Shown: in pieces, positions 1 to 7,643 of the stretch | Layout of the letters: each line of letters starts with the position of its first letter | How positions within the stretch are numbered: the stretch's first letter is position 1 | Made by a program: the position numbers and the translations under genes | Assembly: GCA_938003685.1 (NCBI GenBank) | Contig: CALKXT010000198.1 | Coordinates: 1 to 32,955 of the forward strand | Direction: 5' to 3' | DNA from: an uncultured Sulfitobacter sp. | GTDB taxonomy: Bacteria > Pseudomonadota > Alphaproteobacteria > Rhodobacterales > Rhodobacteraceae | DNA: 32,955 nt | The notes under the pieces: model-generated | What the model was told of the DNA's origin: nothing | What the model saw: the letters and a program-made list of their open reading frames with translations, nothing else | Databases searched by the model: none

Positions 1-1139
1 TTATGACCCTCGGCGTACATATCAATGTCGTGACGCTTGCCGGGGTCTGCTTTTGAGCGGATGCCAGACAGACCCGCTGCGATGATGATCGCCTGCAACA
101 GATATGGATTCACCGCACCGTCTGGCAGACGTAGTTCAAAACGACCGGGGCCGGGGACGCGCACCATGTGTGTGCGGTTGTTGCCCGTCCAGGTCACCGT
201 GTTTGGTGCCCAGGTTGCCCCTGACATCGTGCGCGGTGCGTTGATACGCTTGTAGCTGTTCACCGTTGGGTTGGTGATTGCGGCCAAAGCAGAGGCATGT
301 TTCATGATGCCGCCAAGGAAATGCTTGCCGCGCTCTGACAGGCCAACTTCGCCAGTTTGTCCTTCGCCTTCACCAGCAAATACGTTGACTTTGGACTCTG
401 CACCGGGTGCATCCCAAACTGAAACGTGGGCGTGGCAACCGTTGCCTGTTAGCCCTTCGATTGGCTTGGGCATAAAGGTAACGCGGTAGCCGTGCTTTTC
501 AGCAACCGAACGTGCCATGAACTTGAAGAACGAATGTTTGTCAGCGGTCTTGAGCGCATCATCGTAGTCCCAGTTCATTTCCCACTGGCCATTCGCGTCT
601 TCGTGGTCGTTCTGATACGCGCCCCAGCCCATTTCCAGCATATAGTCGCTGATTTCACGGATCACATCGAGGCGGCGCATGAACGCCTGCTGATCATAAC
701 ATGGCTTGGCCGCGGTATCGTATTCATCACTGATCTGATCACCGGCAGGGGTCAGCAGGAAAAACTCTGCCTCGATGCCCGTTTTAACGTGCATGCCTTC
801 TTCGGCAGCTTCCGCAATCAGTTTGCGCAACACGTTACGTGGTGCTTGGGCTAGGTCTTTGCCTTCCATCACGCAGTTGCCCGGCACCCATGCGATTTCT
901 TTGTTCCATGGCAGGATGATCACGGCTTCTGGGTCCGGCACGGCCAGCATATCGGGGTGTGCTGGCGTCAGGTCGAGCCAAGTAGCAAATCCTGCAAACC
1001 CTGCGCCGTCTTCTTGCATGTCTGCAATCGCGCGGGCCGGAACCAGTTTAGCGCGTTGACCGCCGAACAGATCAGTAAAGGAGATCATGAAATATTTGAC
1101 GCCGTTTTCTTCGGCGAATTTTGCGAGGTCAGTTGCCAT
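1..1139 (-). CDS. gmaS: Gamma-glutamylmethylamide synthetase (glutamine synthetase family), 3' end cut by window
   Basis: Joins methylamine to glutamate using ATP, giving gamma-glutamylmethylamide, the entry step of the N-methylglutamate pathway in the cytoplasm. About 379 codons are visible; the family is usually near 440, so roughly the last 60 residues lie outside the window. The reading frame is open throughout and starts at ATG 1139 with an AGGGAA ribosome site about 9 bases upstream. Glutamine-synthetase signatures are visible: NDHEDANGQWEMNW in the first half, GNGCHAHVSVW near residue 230 (ATP/glutamate site), and NRTHMVRVPGPGRFELRLPD near residue 325. It is last in a minus-strand run after mgsA-mgsB-mgsC, and this neighbourhood separates GmaS from ordinary GlnA-like or GlnT proteins. 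Sequence alone would allow another glutamine-synthetase-like ligase. Confidence 0.88.
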   Translation of the reverse strand, partial: MATDLAKFAEENGVKYFMISFTDLFGGQRAKLVPARAIADMQEDGAGFAGFATWLDLTPAHPDMLAVPDPEAVIILPWNKEIAWVPGNCVMEGKDLAQAPRNVLRKLIAEAAEEGMHVKTGIEAEFFLLTPAGDQISDEYDTAAKPCYDQQAFMRRLDVIREISDYMLEMGWGAYQNDHEDANGQWEMNWDYDDALKTADKHSFFKFMARSVAEKHGYRVTFMPKPIEGLTGNGCHAHVSVWDAPGAESKVNVFAGEGEGQTGEVGLSERGKHFLGGIMKHASALAAITNPTVNSYKRINAPRTMSGATWAPNTVTWTGNNRTHMVRVPGPGRFELRLPDGAVNPYLLQAIIIAAGLSGIRSKADPGKRHDIDMYAEGH

Positions 1140-1214
1140 CGTATTTTTCCCTGTCGTCATATTATTTTATATAGATAAAGGGCGCGTACCAATTACGGCC
1201 GCGCCCAAAAAACT

Positions 1215-2561
1215 TTAGAATCCAGTGCCCGGCTTGCCGGGATACCAATCTGTCCCCGCCAGCGGAACTTTAGCCATTGCAGCGGCTTCCATTGTCAGTG
1301 CGACCAGATCCTCAGGTTCAAGATTGTGCAGGTGGTTTTTACCACAAGCGCGTGCGATCGTTTGCGCCTCAAGCGTCATCACTTTGAGGTAATTGCGCAG
1401 GCGACGACCGCCTTCAATCGGATCAAAGCGTTTCATCAATTCTGGGTCTTGAGTGGTGATGCCTGCCGGGTCTTTGCCTTCGTGCCAATCGTCATAGGCA
1501 CCCGCAGTTGTACCAAGAGCATTATACTCAGCTTCCCATTTAGGATCGTTGTCACCAAGCGCGATCAAGGCGGCCGTACCGATTGCAACCGCGTCTGCAC
1601 CAAGGGCCATCGCCTTGGCCACATCGGCACCTGTGCGAATACCACCGGACAAGATCAGTTGCACTTTGCGGTGCATGCCTAAGTCCTGAAGCGCTTGAAC
1701 AGCGGGGCGAATGATCGCAAGCGTCGGTTGGCCTACATGTTCGATGAACACGTCTTGGGTTGCCGCAGTCCCGCCTTGCATGCCGTCCAGAACAACTGCG
1801 TCTGCGCCTGCTTTGATCGCAAGCGTCGTGTCATAGTAGGGGCGTGCGCCCGCAACTTTGACGTAGATTGGCACTTTCCAACCTGTAATCTCGCGCAGCT
1901 CAAGGATCTTGATTTCAAGATCATCTGGACCTGTCCAATCCGGGTGGCGACAGGCAGAACGCTGGTCAATGCCTTTGGGCAGGTTGCGCATGTGCGCGAC
2001 GCGGTCAGAAATCTTTTGACCCAACAACATGCCACCACCACCAGGTTTGGCACCTTGGCCAACCACGATTTCGATGGCATCCGCTTTGCGCAGATCATCA
2101 GGGTTCATGCCATAGCGTGACGGCAGATATTGATAGACCAGCTTGTTGGAGTGACCGCGTTCTTCGGGGGTCATGCCGCCGTCACCTGTGGTGGTTGACG
2201 TTCCAGCCGCAGATGCGCCGCGACCCAAGGCTTCTTTGGCAGGACCAGAAAGCGCGCCAAATGACATGCCCGCGATGGTGATCGGGATATCCAGCTCAAT
2301 TGGGTTTTCCGCATGCAATCCGCCGATGGTCACAGAGGTTTCACATTTCTCGCGATACCCTTCCAAGGGATAGCGAGAGATGGAGGCACCCATAAACAGC
2401 AGATCATCAAAAGACGGTACTTTGCGTTTAGCACCGCCGCCACGAATGTCATAAATACCGGTCGCCGCCGCACGGCGGATGTCAGAATTCACATCTTGCG
2501 TGAACGTAGCCGACTGGCGTGGAGTCGTGTGGGGGATACCCTTTTCGTCGTGTTTGTTCAT
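1215..2561 (-). CDS. mgsC: N-methylglutamate synthase subunit C (GltB-like FMN domain protein)
   Basis: Catalytic FMN subunit of N-methylglutamate synthase, which makes N-methylglutamate from gamma-glutamylmethylamide or methylamine plus glutamate. The 448 residues match the FMN-binding synthase domain of glutamate synthase: GMSFGALSGPAKEALGRGA near residue 98, a KPGGGG motif, then a barrel with KVAGARPYYDTTLAIKAGAD and LSGGIRTGADVAKAMALGAD. Where GltB has the cysteine-rich stretch before GITTQDPEL, this protein reads AYDDWHEGKDPAGITTQDPEL, so the [3Fe-4S] ligands are missing. The ATG at 2561 has AAGGAT upstream, and mgsB ends 11 bases before it. It is the third mgs gene in the minus-strand operon. 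GlxD-type proteins of rhizobia are the closest alternative name. Confidence 0.87.
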   Translation of the reverse strand: MNKHDEKGIPHTTPRQSATFTQDVNSDIRRAAATGIYDIRGGGAKRKVPSFDDLLFMGASISRYPLEGYREKCETSVTIGGLHAENPIELDIPITIAGMSFGALSGPAKEALGRGASAAGTSTTTGDGGMTPEERGHSNKLVYQYLPSRYGMNPDDLRKADAIEIVVGQGAKPGGGGMLLGQKISDRVAHMRNLPKGIDQRSACRHPDWTGPDDLEIKILELREITGWKVPIYVKVAGARPYYDTTLAIKAGADAVVLDGMQGGTAATQDVFIEHVGQPTLAIIRPAVQALQDLGMHRKVQLILSGGIRTGADVAKAMALGADAVAIGTAALIALGDNDPKWEAEYNALGTTAGAYDDWHEGKDPAGITTQDPELMKRFDPIEGGRRLRNYLKVMTLEAQTIARACGKNHLHNLEPEDLVALTMEAAAMAKVPLAGTDWYPGKPGTGF

Positions 2562-2572
2562 GTTAGGTATCC

Positions 2573-3256
2573 TTAATACGCCGCAGCGTTATCAACATCA
2601 AAGTTGTAGAGATTGCGGGCAGAGCCGTAGCGGGTGAATTCGGATGGGTCAGCGTCAAAGCCTGCCTCATCCAACAGACCTTTGAGAATTTCCAGATGCT
2701 CTGGACGCATCTCTTTTTTCTCACAATCCGCACCCAGTGATTTGACCGTACCGCGCACAAAGAACCGCGCTTCATAGCAGCTGTCACCCAATGCATCGCC
2801 TGCGTCACCGCAGACCACAAGGTTGCCAGATTGGCCCATGAACGCAGACATGTGGCCGATGTTTCCCTGCACGACGATGTTGACGCCCTTCATGGAAATA
2901 CCGCAGCGTGATGATGCGTTGCCTTTAACAACGATCAAACCGCCGTGACCTGTGGCACCAAGATATTGGCTGGCGTCACCTTCAATGACGATCTTGCCGG
3001 ACATGATGTTTTCACCAGTGCCGGGGCCAGCTGATCCGTGAATGTTCACGGTCGCCTGTTGGTTCATACCGCCGCAATAATACCCAGTAGATCCTTTGAC
3101 TGTCACCTCGATAGGCGCGTCTAGACCACAGGCAATGGCGTGCGATCCGCGTGGGTTTACGATTTCCCATGCAGTTTGGTTGGTATCAGCAGACTGTGCA
3201 TGAAGCGTTTTGTTCGTTTCACGCAAGCCAACTTCGGTTAGGTCGATTGTTTGCAT
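2573..3256 (-). CDS. mgsB: N-methylglutamate synthase subunit B (GltB C-terminal GXGXG domain)
   Basis: A 227-residue protein equal to the C-terminal GXGXG beta-helix domain of glutamate synthase as a separate subunit, the structural partner of MgsA and MgsC. Repeated glycine-rich turns are visible (YYCGGMNQQATVNIHGSAG, MSGKIVIEGDASQYLGATGH, GGLIVVKGNASSRCGISMKG, IVVQGNIGHMSAFMGQSGN). A longer in-frame reading back to 3394 exists, but it would overlap the end of mgsA and its extra residues are unlike the family, so I place the start at ATG 3256 (MQTIDLTEVGL). That leaves one base between the mgsA stop and this start, implying translational coupling. GlxC is the equivalent rhizobial name. Confidence 0.86.
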   Translation of the reverse strand: MQTIDLTEVGLRETNKTLHAQSADTNQTAWEIVNPRGSHAIACGLDAPIEVTVKGSTGYYCGGMNQQATVNIHGSAGPGTGENIMSGKIVIEGDASQYLGATGHGGLIVVKGNASSRCGISMKGVNIVVQGNIGHMSAFMGQSGNLVVCGDAGDALGDSCYEARFFVRGTVKSLGADCEKKEMRPEHLEILKGLLDEAGFDADPSEFTRYGSARNLYNFDVDNAAAY

Positions 3257-3257
3257 A

Positions 3258-4187
3258 TTAAGCGGCCTTTTCGGTGGAGGTTGGGGCCGCATTGTGGCTC
3301 CAGAAATAGACGGTTGATGGCTCTGGTTCCCAAACGCGGGCGTTCTCGATACCCGGCAGGTCGACCAGCGCGCGATACTCTGATCCAAATGCAACGTATT
3401 GATCGGTCTCTGCCATCACAGCAGGTTTGCATGCGATCGGGTCACGGACCACGCCAAAGCCATCTTTGGTACCCACCAAAAAGGTAAAGAATCCATCAAG
3501 GTCATCAAGGCTGCTTTCCAGCGCTTCACCCAAGGTAGCGCCGTTCTGCATTTGCCATGTGAGGTAAGCGGCACCAACTTCAGTGTCGTTCTCGGTTTCA
3601 ATGTGGATGCCTTCGCGGCGCAGTTTGCGGCGCAGTGAATTGTGGTTGGACAGGGAACCATTGTGTACGAGGCACTGATCATCACCTGTGTTGAACGGAT
3701 GCGCGCCCATCGTTGTAACCGCAGATTCGGTTGCCATCCGCGTATGTCCAATGCCATGCGTGCCTGACATCTTTGAGATATCAAATTGGGCGGCGACGTC
3801 TTTTGGGAGGCCCACTTCTTTGTATATCTCAAGGCTGTCACCGCGGCTCATCACGCGGATACCCTTGTTTAAACCATTAATAACGGCACGTGCTTGGGTG
3901 GTAGTACCCGCTGGTATTTCAAGGATGGCATGGGTACTTTTGACTGCCATGGTGACATCGCCATCAAGCGCCTTAGAAAGCGTCTTGTCGAGATCAGCAA
4001 ATGCTGTGTCCGGCTCATCAGATTGCACAGTCATTTTGGTGCGACCCTTTGTTTCACCACCATAAATTGCGATCCCGGCACTATCAGGACCACGGTCCGT
4101 CATGGTGATCAACATCGATGTCAGCATCTCGCCTAACTTAGGCTCAAGCGACTTGTCCTTTAGGAACAATCCTACAATTCCACACAT
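3258..4187 (-). CDS. mgsA: N-methylglutamate synthase subunit A (class II glutamine amidotransferase domain)
   Basis: A 309-residue class II (Ntn-type) amidotransferase, the GltB N-terminal domain as a separate subunit. In N-methylglutamate synthase it would release methylamine or ammonia from the gamma-amide and channel it to MgsC. The start is set at ATG 4187 so the protein begins MCGIVGLF and Cys2 becomes the catalytic N-terminal nucleophile; an in-frame ATG two codons earlier (4193) would bury it. Other family motifs are MTDRGPDSAG, GTHGIGHTRMATES, HPFNTGDDQCLVHNGSLSNH and ENDTEVGAAYLTWQM. It is the first mgs gene. An upstream leader of about 150 bases with a dyad and a hairpin separates it from the membrane-protein genes. 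GlxB is the rhizobial counterpart. Confidence 0.87.
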   Translation of the reverse strand: MCGIVGLFLKDKSLEPKLGEMLTSMLITMTDRGPDSAGIAIYGGETKGRTKMTVQSDEPDTAFADLDKTLSKALDGDVTMAVKSTHAILEIPAGTTTQARAVINGLNKGIRVMSRGDSLEIYKEVGLPKDVAAQFDISKMSGTHGIGHTRMATESAVTTMGAHPFNTGDDQCLVHNGSLSNHNSLRRKLRREGIHIETENDTEVGAAYLTWQMQNGATLGEALESSLDDLDGFFTFLVGTKDGFGVVRDPIACKPAVMAETDQYVAFGSEYRALVDLPGIENARVWEPEPSTVYFWSHNAAPTSTEKAA

Positions 4188-4242
4188 GTTCATAATCCCG
4201 ACTCAGGATGCGGCAACAGCACCACATCAATTATTCAATACG

Positions 4243-4294
4243 CTAACAGCAAAAAATGAAAACTCAACCACGAGGAAATTTTTTTTCCTGTTAG
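4243..4294. promoter_or_regulatory. Long inverted repeat in the mgsA leader
   Basis: Two 14-base arms, CTAACAGCAAAAAA (4243-4256) and TTTTTTCCTGTTAG (4281-4294), are inverted copies with one mismatch, separated by 24 bases. The dyad sits 56-107 bases upstream of the mgsA start, where a promoter or operator for mgsABC-gmaS is expected. A related sequence, CTGACAGGAAAAAAA, lies at 7631-7645 between amt2 and dmmD. It may be a protein-binding site or an RNA hairpin. The A/T runs make part of the match cheap, so confidence is moderate. Confidence 0.4.
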
Positions 4295-4302
4295 TATCTA
4301 TT

Positions 4303-4334
4303 TTTGCTGGGCGACACACAGGTCGCCCAGCAAA
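4303..4334. repeat. 13-bp perfect intercistronic hairpin between the small membrane protein gene and mgsA
   Basis: TTTGCTGGGCGAC (4303-4315) pairs perfectly with GTCGCCCAGCAAA (4322-4334) around a 6-base loop. It begins 8 bases past the stop of the 71-residue membrane protein gene. On the minus strand it is followed by A residues, not a T run, so it does not look like a classical Rho-independent terminator. It could stabilise the 3' end of the amt message, reduce read-through into mgsA, or mark a processing site. Confidence 0.55.
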
Positions 4335-4341
4335 GCTTTGA

Positions 4342-4557
4342 TCAATATCGTTCGAGTGTCTGGTGAACCTTGTCGTGATCCCCAAGCTGCTTGGCCTTTT
4401 CAAGGTGCGCACTTTCGCGTTTTACCTGAAAGATGTGCCAACCCAACCAAAAGATGACGCCGACGATGGTCATTGCCACTTCCCACCCTTGAAAGGGATA
4501 GATCGCGCCTACGTCAGCCAGATCCACGTTCCAGTCTTTATATCCGATTGTCGACAT
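4342..4557 (-). CDS. Small single-span membrane protein next to Amt transporters
   Basis: A 71-residue protein I do not recognise by name. One hydrophobic segment at about residues 26-45 (QGWEVAMTIVGVIFWLGWHI) is followed by a charged, probably helical tail rich in Lys, Glu, His and Gln, likely cytoplasmic. ATG 4557 has a strong AGGAG ribosome site at the right distance, and the gene begins 14 bases after the end of amt1, so it is co-transcribed with it. That and the clear ribosome site argue for a real gene. A small accessory or regulatory subunit of the neighbouring Amt protein is the simplest guess, but nothing in the sequence proves it. It is not GlnK/PII-like. Confidence 0.72.
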   Translation of the reverse strand: MSTIGYKDWNVDLADVGAIYPFQGWEVAMTIVGVIFWLGWHIFQVKRESAHLEKAKQLGDHDKVHQTLERY

Positions 4558-4571
4558 GGTTTTCTCCTTTT

Positions 4572-5936
4572 TCAGGTTGCGCGAGCGGCAAGGTGTGCCT
4601 TGTCTGCTTCAATGATTTCAGCTTTGGCATCTTCGTATGCGTGGTGCTCTGCGTAATCGAGACCTTGCAATTCGACCTCTTCTGGAATGCGCAAGACGCC
4701 CAACTTTGACTGAAGCTTGGAAACGCCCCAACCCGGCAAGAAACCCAACACAAAGAACATGATCACTGCGCCTACGGCCTGACCCCAAGGCGTGATTGTT
4801 GCATAGCCTTCAAAGGGTGAAGACGGTGCGCCCCAAAGCAGGAAGCCTGCAATGATCAATCCAACAACACCAGAATAACCATGTACCGCAACCGCGCCTA
4901 CCGCATCATCAAGTTTGAACTTTTTCTCAACCCAGAAGTGCAGTTTGTACACGATCACAACACCGACGGCGCCAACCAGCATCGCCTGAATGGGGTGATA
5001 CAAATCGTTACCTGCAGAGGCTGTAATGATCCCGGCAAGACCGCCAGAGAATGTCCAGAACGCATCGCCCTTGGACACCAGATAAGCCGCCATCAAACCA
5101 CCCGAAAGTGACATCAAGAAGTTAAACGTGATCGCAGATAGTGTTGTAGGTGCCAGATAGATGTTTGTGGCAGTCCATGTGATGCCTGTAATCTGACCGC
5201 CAATGACTTCAGGTGCGATGATTGGCACGTTACACGCCGCATAAAAGCCCCAGAAACCTGTGTAGATCAAAAAGATACCAATCGCCAAAAGCCATGGGTT
5301 ATGTGGTGGTATGTCGCGCGGTGTGCCATCAGGGGCGAATTTGCCGATCCGTGGCCCGAGTACCATAATCACACCCAACGCATAGCCACCGGCAATCGCG
5401 TGGATAACACCAGATGCATAGGCATCGTGATAACCAAGATATTTGACCATCCAGCCACCATAGTGCCAGCCCCATGCTGCATCGATAATCCAAAACACGG
5501 AACCGATGAGAACGGCGTGGACCCAAAGGGCCGAAGATCGAATGCGTTCGATGACAGCACCGGACACGATTGAGGCCGCTGTCCATGAGAACAACAAGAA
5601 GGCCGCCCAGAAAACGCCAGTAATTCTGTCGCTGGAATTTGTGCCCATCGTTTCAGCCCACGGCAGGTTCGCTGCACCAGCTTCTAGATCGAGGCCACCA
5701 AAGAATGGGAACATCGGGAAGGCCCAATAAATCCACCACCCAAAGAAGAAGAACGTGACTGTGACCAATGGGATGATCATTACGTTTTTCATCAATGTGT
5801 GCATGTGGTTACGGCTGCGGCTTGCCGCAACTTCGTACATACAAAATCCAACATGGATTAAGAACATGAAGACCACGGTGACCCAATAATAAAATTCGGT
5901 AAACACGGTCGTCAGTGCGTTTAGATTACCTTCCAC
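4572..5936 (-). CDS. amt: Amt-family ammonium/methylammonium transporter (canonical pore)
   Basis: A polytopic inner-membrane channel/transporter of 454 residues with about eleven hydrophobic segments. Amt features are present: the acidic residue and first pore histidine in YHDAYASGVIHAIAGG, and the second pore histidine in VGAVAVHGYSGVVG. The PPHNPWLLAIGIFLIYTGFW segment matches the family's mid-protein helix. The start is GTG at 5936 with AAGGGAG about 8 bases upstream. It would move ammonium or methylammonium for GmaS/Mgs or recapture ammonium released from amines. The gene is followed closely by the 71-residue membrane protein. A terminator-like hairpin lies between it and amt2, so it may have its own promoter (candidate at about 5999-6027). 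Whether methylammonium is the true substrate cannot be read from sequence. Confidence 0.88.
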   Translation of the reverse strand: MEGNLNALTTVFTEFYYWVTVVFMFLIHVGFCMYEVAASRSRNHMHTLMKNVMIIPLVTVTFFFFGWWIYWAFPMFPFFGGLDLEAGAANLPWAETMGTNSSDRITGVFWAAFLLFSWTAASIVSGAVIERIRSSALWVHAVLIGSVFWIIDAAWGWHYGGWMVKYLGYHDAYASGVIHAIAGGYALGVIMVLGPRIGKFAPDGTPRDIPPHNPWLLAIGIFLIYTGFWGFYAACNVPIIAPEVIGGQITGITWTATNIYLAPTTLSAITFNFLMSLSGGLMAAYLVSKGDAFWTFSGGLAGIITASAGNDLYHPIQAMLVGAVGVVIVYKLHFWVEKKFKLDDAVGAVAVHGYSGVVGLIIAGFLLWGAPSSPFEGYATITPWGQAVGAVIMFFVLGFLPGWGVSKLQSKLGVLRIPEEVELQGLDYAEHHAYEDAKAEIIEADKAHLAARAT

Positions 5937-5998
5937 TGTCCAACTCCCTTGACATTTTGGCAGGTCTTTTTGCCTGCTGGTGAAAAAATATTCTTAAG

Positions 5999-6027
5999 CT
6001 TAAATGTTAGAAATAAGATTCTGTCAA
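5999..6027 (-). promoter_or_regulatory. Possible sigma70-type promoter for amt1
   Basis: On the minus strand TTGACA (6027-6022) is followed after 17 bases by TTTAAG, a poor -10, in an AT-rich stretch 63-91 bases upstream of the amt1 GTG and downstream of the amt2 terminator-like hairpin. The -35 is perfect and the -10 weak, so this is only a candidate. Confidence 0.3.
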
Positions 6028-6074
6028 TAATTGTATGCAATGGGACACATTGTTTCGCGTCCGGCTGAATGCAA

Positions 6075-6097
6075 AAGGCCCCGGAAACCGGGGCCTT
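6075..6097 (-). terminator. Rho-independent-type terminator after amt2
   Basis: AAGGCCCCGG and CCGGGGCCTT form a perfect 10-bp stem around a 3-base loop, 24 bases past the amt2 stop. In the minus (amt2) direction the stem runs into four T residues. The stem is very stable but the T tract short, so partial read-through into amt1 is plausible. Confidence 0.6.
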
Positions 6098-6120
6098 GCT
6101 AGAATTTTGGTGATCTAAGA

Positions 6121-7485
6121 TCAGTTGTTGTCGGCGTGGGTCACAACATCAGGCTTAAGGCCCCAAATTTTCTCGTCTAGGCCATTGATCTGATCTTCTT
6201 CGCTGTTTTCCAAGCCAATCGTGGCCTTGAAGATCGTTGCCAAGATCAGGGCGGTGACAACACCAACGCCAACACACAAGGCAACACCCGCCACCTGCAT
6301 GACCAACGAAATCTCACCATGCTGGAATGCATATGGACCTTCTTCGATGCCCAGATAGCCACCGCGCGGTGTTCCTGCTTTGAAGATTCCCAAGAACAAC
6401 ATGCCAAAGGTGCCAGCCCCCAAGAACAATGGGAACAGTTTGTGTTCGTCGATACCGCGCTTGAGGGTGAATTCGTAAATGACGAAGGATACCAGCGGGG
6501 CCAACAGTCCAAGAACGAACGACTGCCAAGGTAGATAGACATCAAGCCCGGATGCGCCAGCAACATAACCTGCAAGCGGCCCAAGCAGCGTGTAAGCGTA
6601 GTTGCCAGATTTATATGCCAGCAACATGCCAGAAATCGCACCACCAGCCCAGACCAACGCATAGTTGTTCAATGAGATACCAACGCTGGTGTTCGCCATG
6701 GTTACACTTACGGCCAGCGCTTCGGGATCAAAGTAGAACAGGCACGACAGGATCACCATTGGCAAACCTGCAAAGATCAAAAGCAGGCCAGGCGCGCACA
6801 GGCCGATGCTGGGGGCGAGGTACGCAGATACGCGCGGGTGTTCGGTCATCATACCAGGGCGTGGTTTCATCATAAGGGTGAAAACCAATGCCATGCCGGC
6901 AGGGAATAGATAAACAAAACCGACACCAAAGAAGTCATGAAAACCTGCATTGGTCAAAGGCCCGACTGAGCCCCAAGTGGCATAGCTGAGTACAGAAGAC
7001 ACAACCGCGGCAACAACACAGGTGATGTAATAAGCAGATGCTTTCATGCGTTCAGAAACTGAGAAGTGGAGCAGTATGTTGATGATCCCTGCAAACACGG
7101 CAAGGAAGAAAACAAATATCTGAAAGGTGTTCAAACCGGGGAACACAGCTGGATCAGTCTCGTGTGCCAATGCATTGGTCAGACCGCCGCCCAGCCACCA
7201 ATCGTTGATCGCACCCATCATGGTGCCACCTTCCATGATATAATACTGCGCAGCCCAGATGCCAAACCCGACCATAAAATATGTTGCAAAGCCGATGAAG
7301 AAGCCAAGTGTTTTCTCAATCGTTGAGTTGAACAGGTTTTTACGGCGCGCTGTTCCCGCGTCGATCAGAAGCAGACCGACCACAACCAGAATTGCCCCAA
7401 CCGTACCTGAGGCATACACAAGGTTTTGTGTAAGCGAGTTTAGTGTAACTTGTGAGGCGTACACAGCGCCTAGATCTAGTGACAT
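6121..7485 (-). CDS. Divergent Amt-fold membrane protein lacking both pore histidines
   Basis: A 454-residue polytopic membrane protein that aligns along its length with Amt transporters: DAGTARRKN matches the family's GLVRRKN stretch, and SERMKASAYYITCVV matches FAERMKFSAY. The region of the first pore histidine reads FHDFFGVGFVYLFPAG, so VVH has become FVY while the preceding Asp is kept. The region of the second reads GIDEHKLFPLFLGAGTFG, with Leu where His is expected. The start at ATG 7485 has AGGAG upstream. It is first in the amt2-amt1-small-protein-mgs-gmaS direction and divergent from dmmD. It may be a transporter for methylated amines, a sensor, or a partner of the canonical Amt. The fold assignment is firm; the substrate is unknown. 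Confidence 0.8.
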   Translation of the reverse strand: MSLDLGAVYASQVTLNSLTQNLVYASGTVGAILVVVGLLLIDAGTARRKNLFNSTIEKTLGFFIGFATYFMVGFGIWAAQYYIMEGGTMMGAINDWWLGGGLTNALAHETDPAVFPGLNTFQIFVFFLAVFAGIINILLHFSVSERMKASAYYITCVVAAVVSSVLSYATWGSVGPLTNAGFHDFFGVGFVYLFPAGMALVFTLMMKPRPGMMTEHPRVSAYLAPSIGLCAPGLLLIFAGLPMVILSCLFYFDPEALAVSVTMANTSVGISLNNYALVWAGGAISGMLLAYKSGNYAYTLLGPLAGYVAGASGLDVYLPWQSFVLGLLAPLVSFVIYEFTLKRGIDEHKLFPLFLGAGTFGMLFLGIFKAGTPRGGYLGIEEGPYAFQHGEISLVMQVAGVALCVGVGVVTALILATIFKATIGLENSEEDQINGLDEKIWGLKPDVVTHADNN

Positions 7486-7624
7486 GAGTTTCTCCTGTTG
7501 GGTTTATTATTCTTTGCCTGCGCCAAATCAGTATGCGCGCGTGGCATCATGGAATCAGATAACGGTCAAAATACTTGCCTAGCAAGAAATATTTATTACT
7601 CTGAGTGCATAGCATGAGATGGTA

Positions 7625-7643
7625 TTTTACCTGACAGGAAAAA
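7625..7643. promoter_or_regulatory. Palindrome in the divergent amt2/dmmD promoter region
   Basis: The 243-base gap between amt2 and dmmD holds no gene. It contains a symmetrical site: TTTT, one base, CCTG, one base, CAGG, one base, AAAA (7625-7643). Its right half continues as CTGACAGGAAAAAAA, close to both arms of the mgsA leader dyad. It is a candidate operator for a regulator controlling both the dmm and the amt/mgs operons, such as the XRE-cupin or GlxA-type protein encoded nearby. No direct evidence of binding. Confidence 0.42.

Noticed and set aside
1695-2120. 141-codon plus-strand open frame opposite mgsC
   Set aside because: Shadow of the mgsC coding strand with no domain features.
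3257-3394. N-terminal extension of mgsB overlapping mgsA
   Set aside because: The extension is encoded inside the mgsA 3' end and has no resemblance to the GXGXG subunit; ATG 3256 gives a one-base gap to the mgsA stop.
4303-4334. Classical Rho-independent terminator
   Set aside because: The stem is strong but no T run follows on the minus strand, so I list it as a hairpin and not a terminator.
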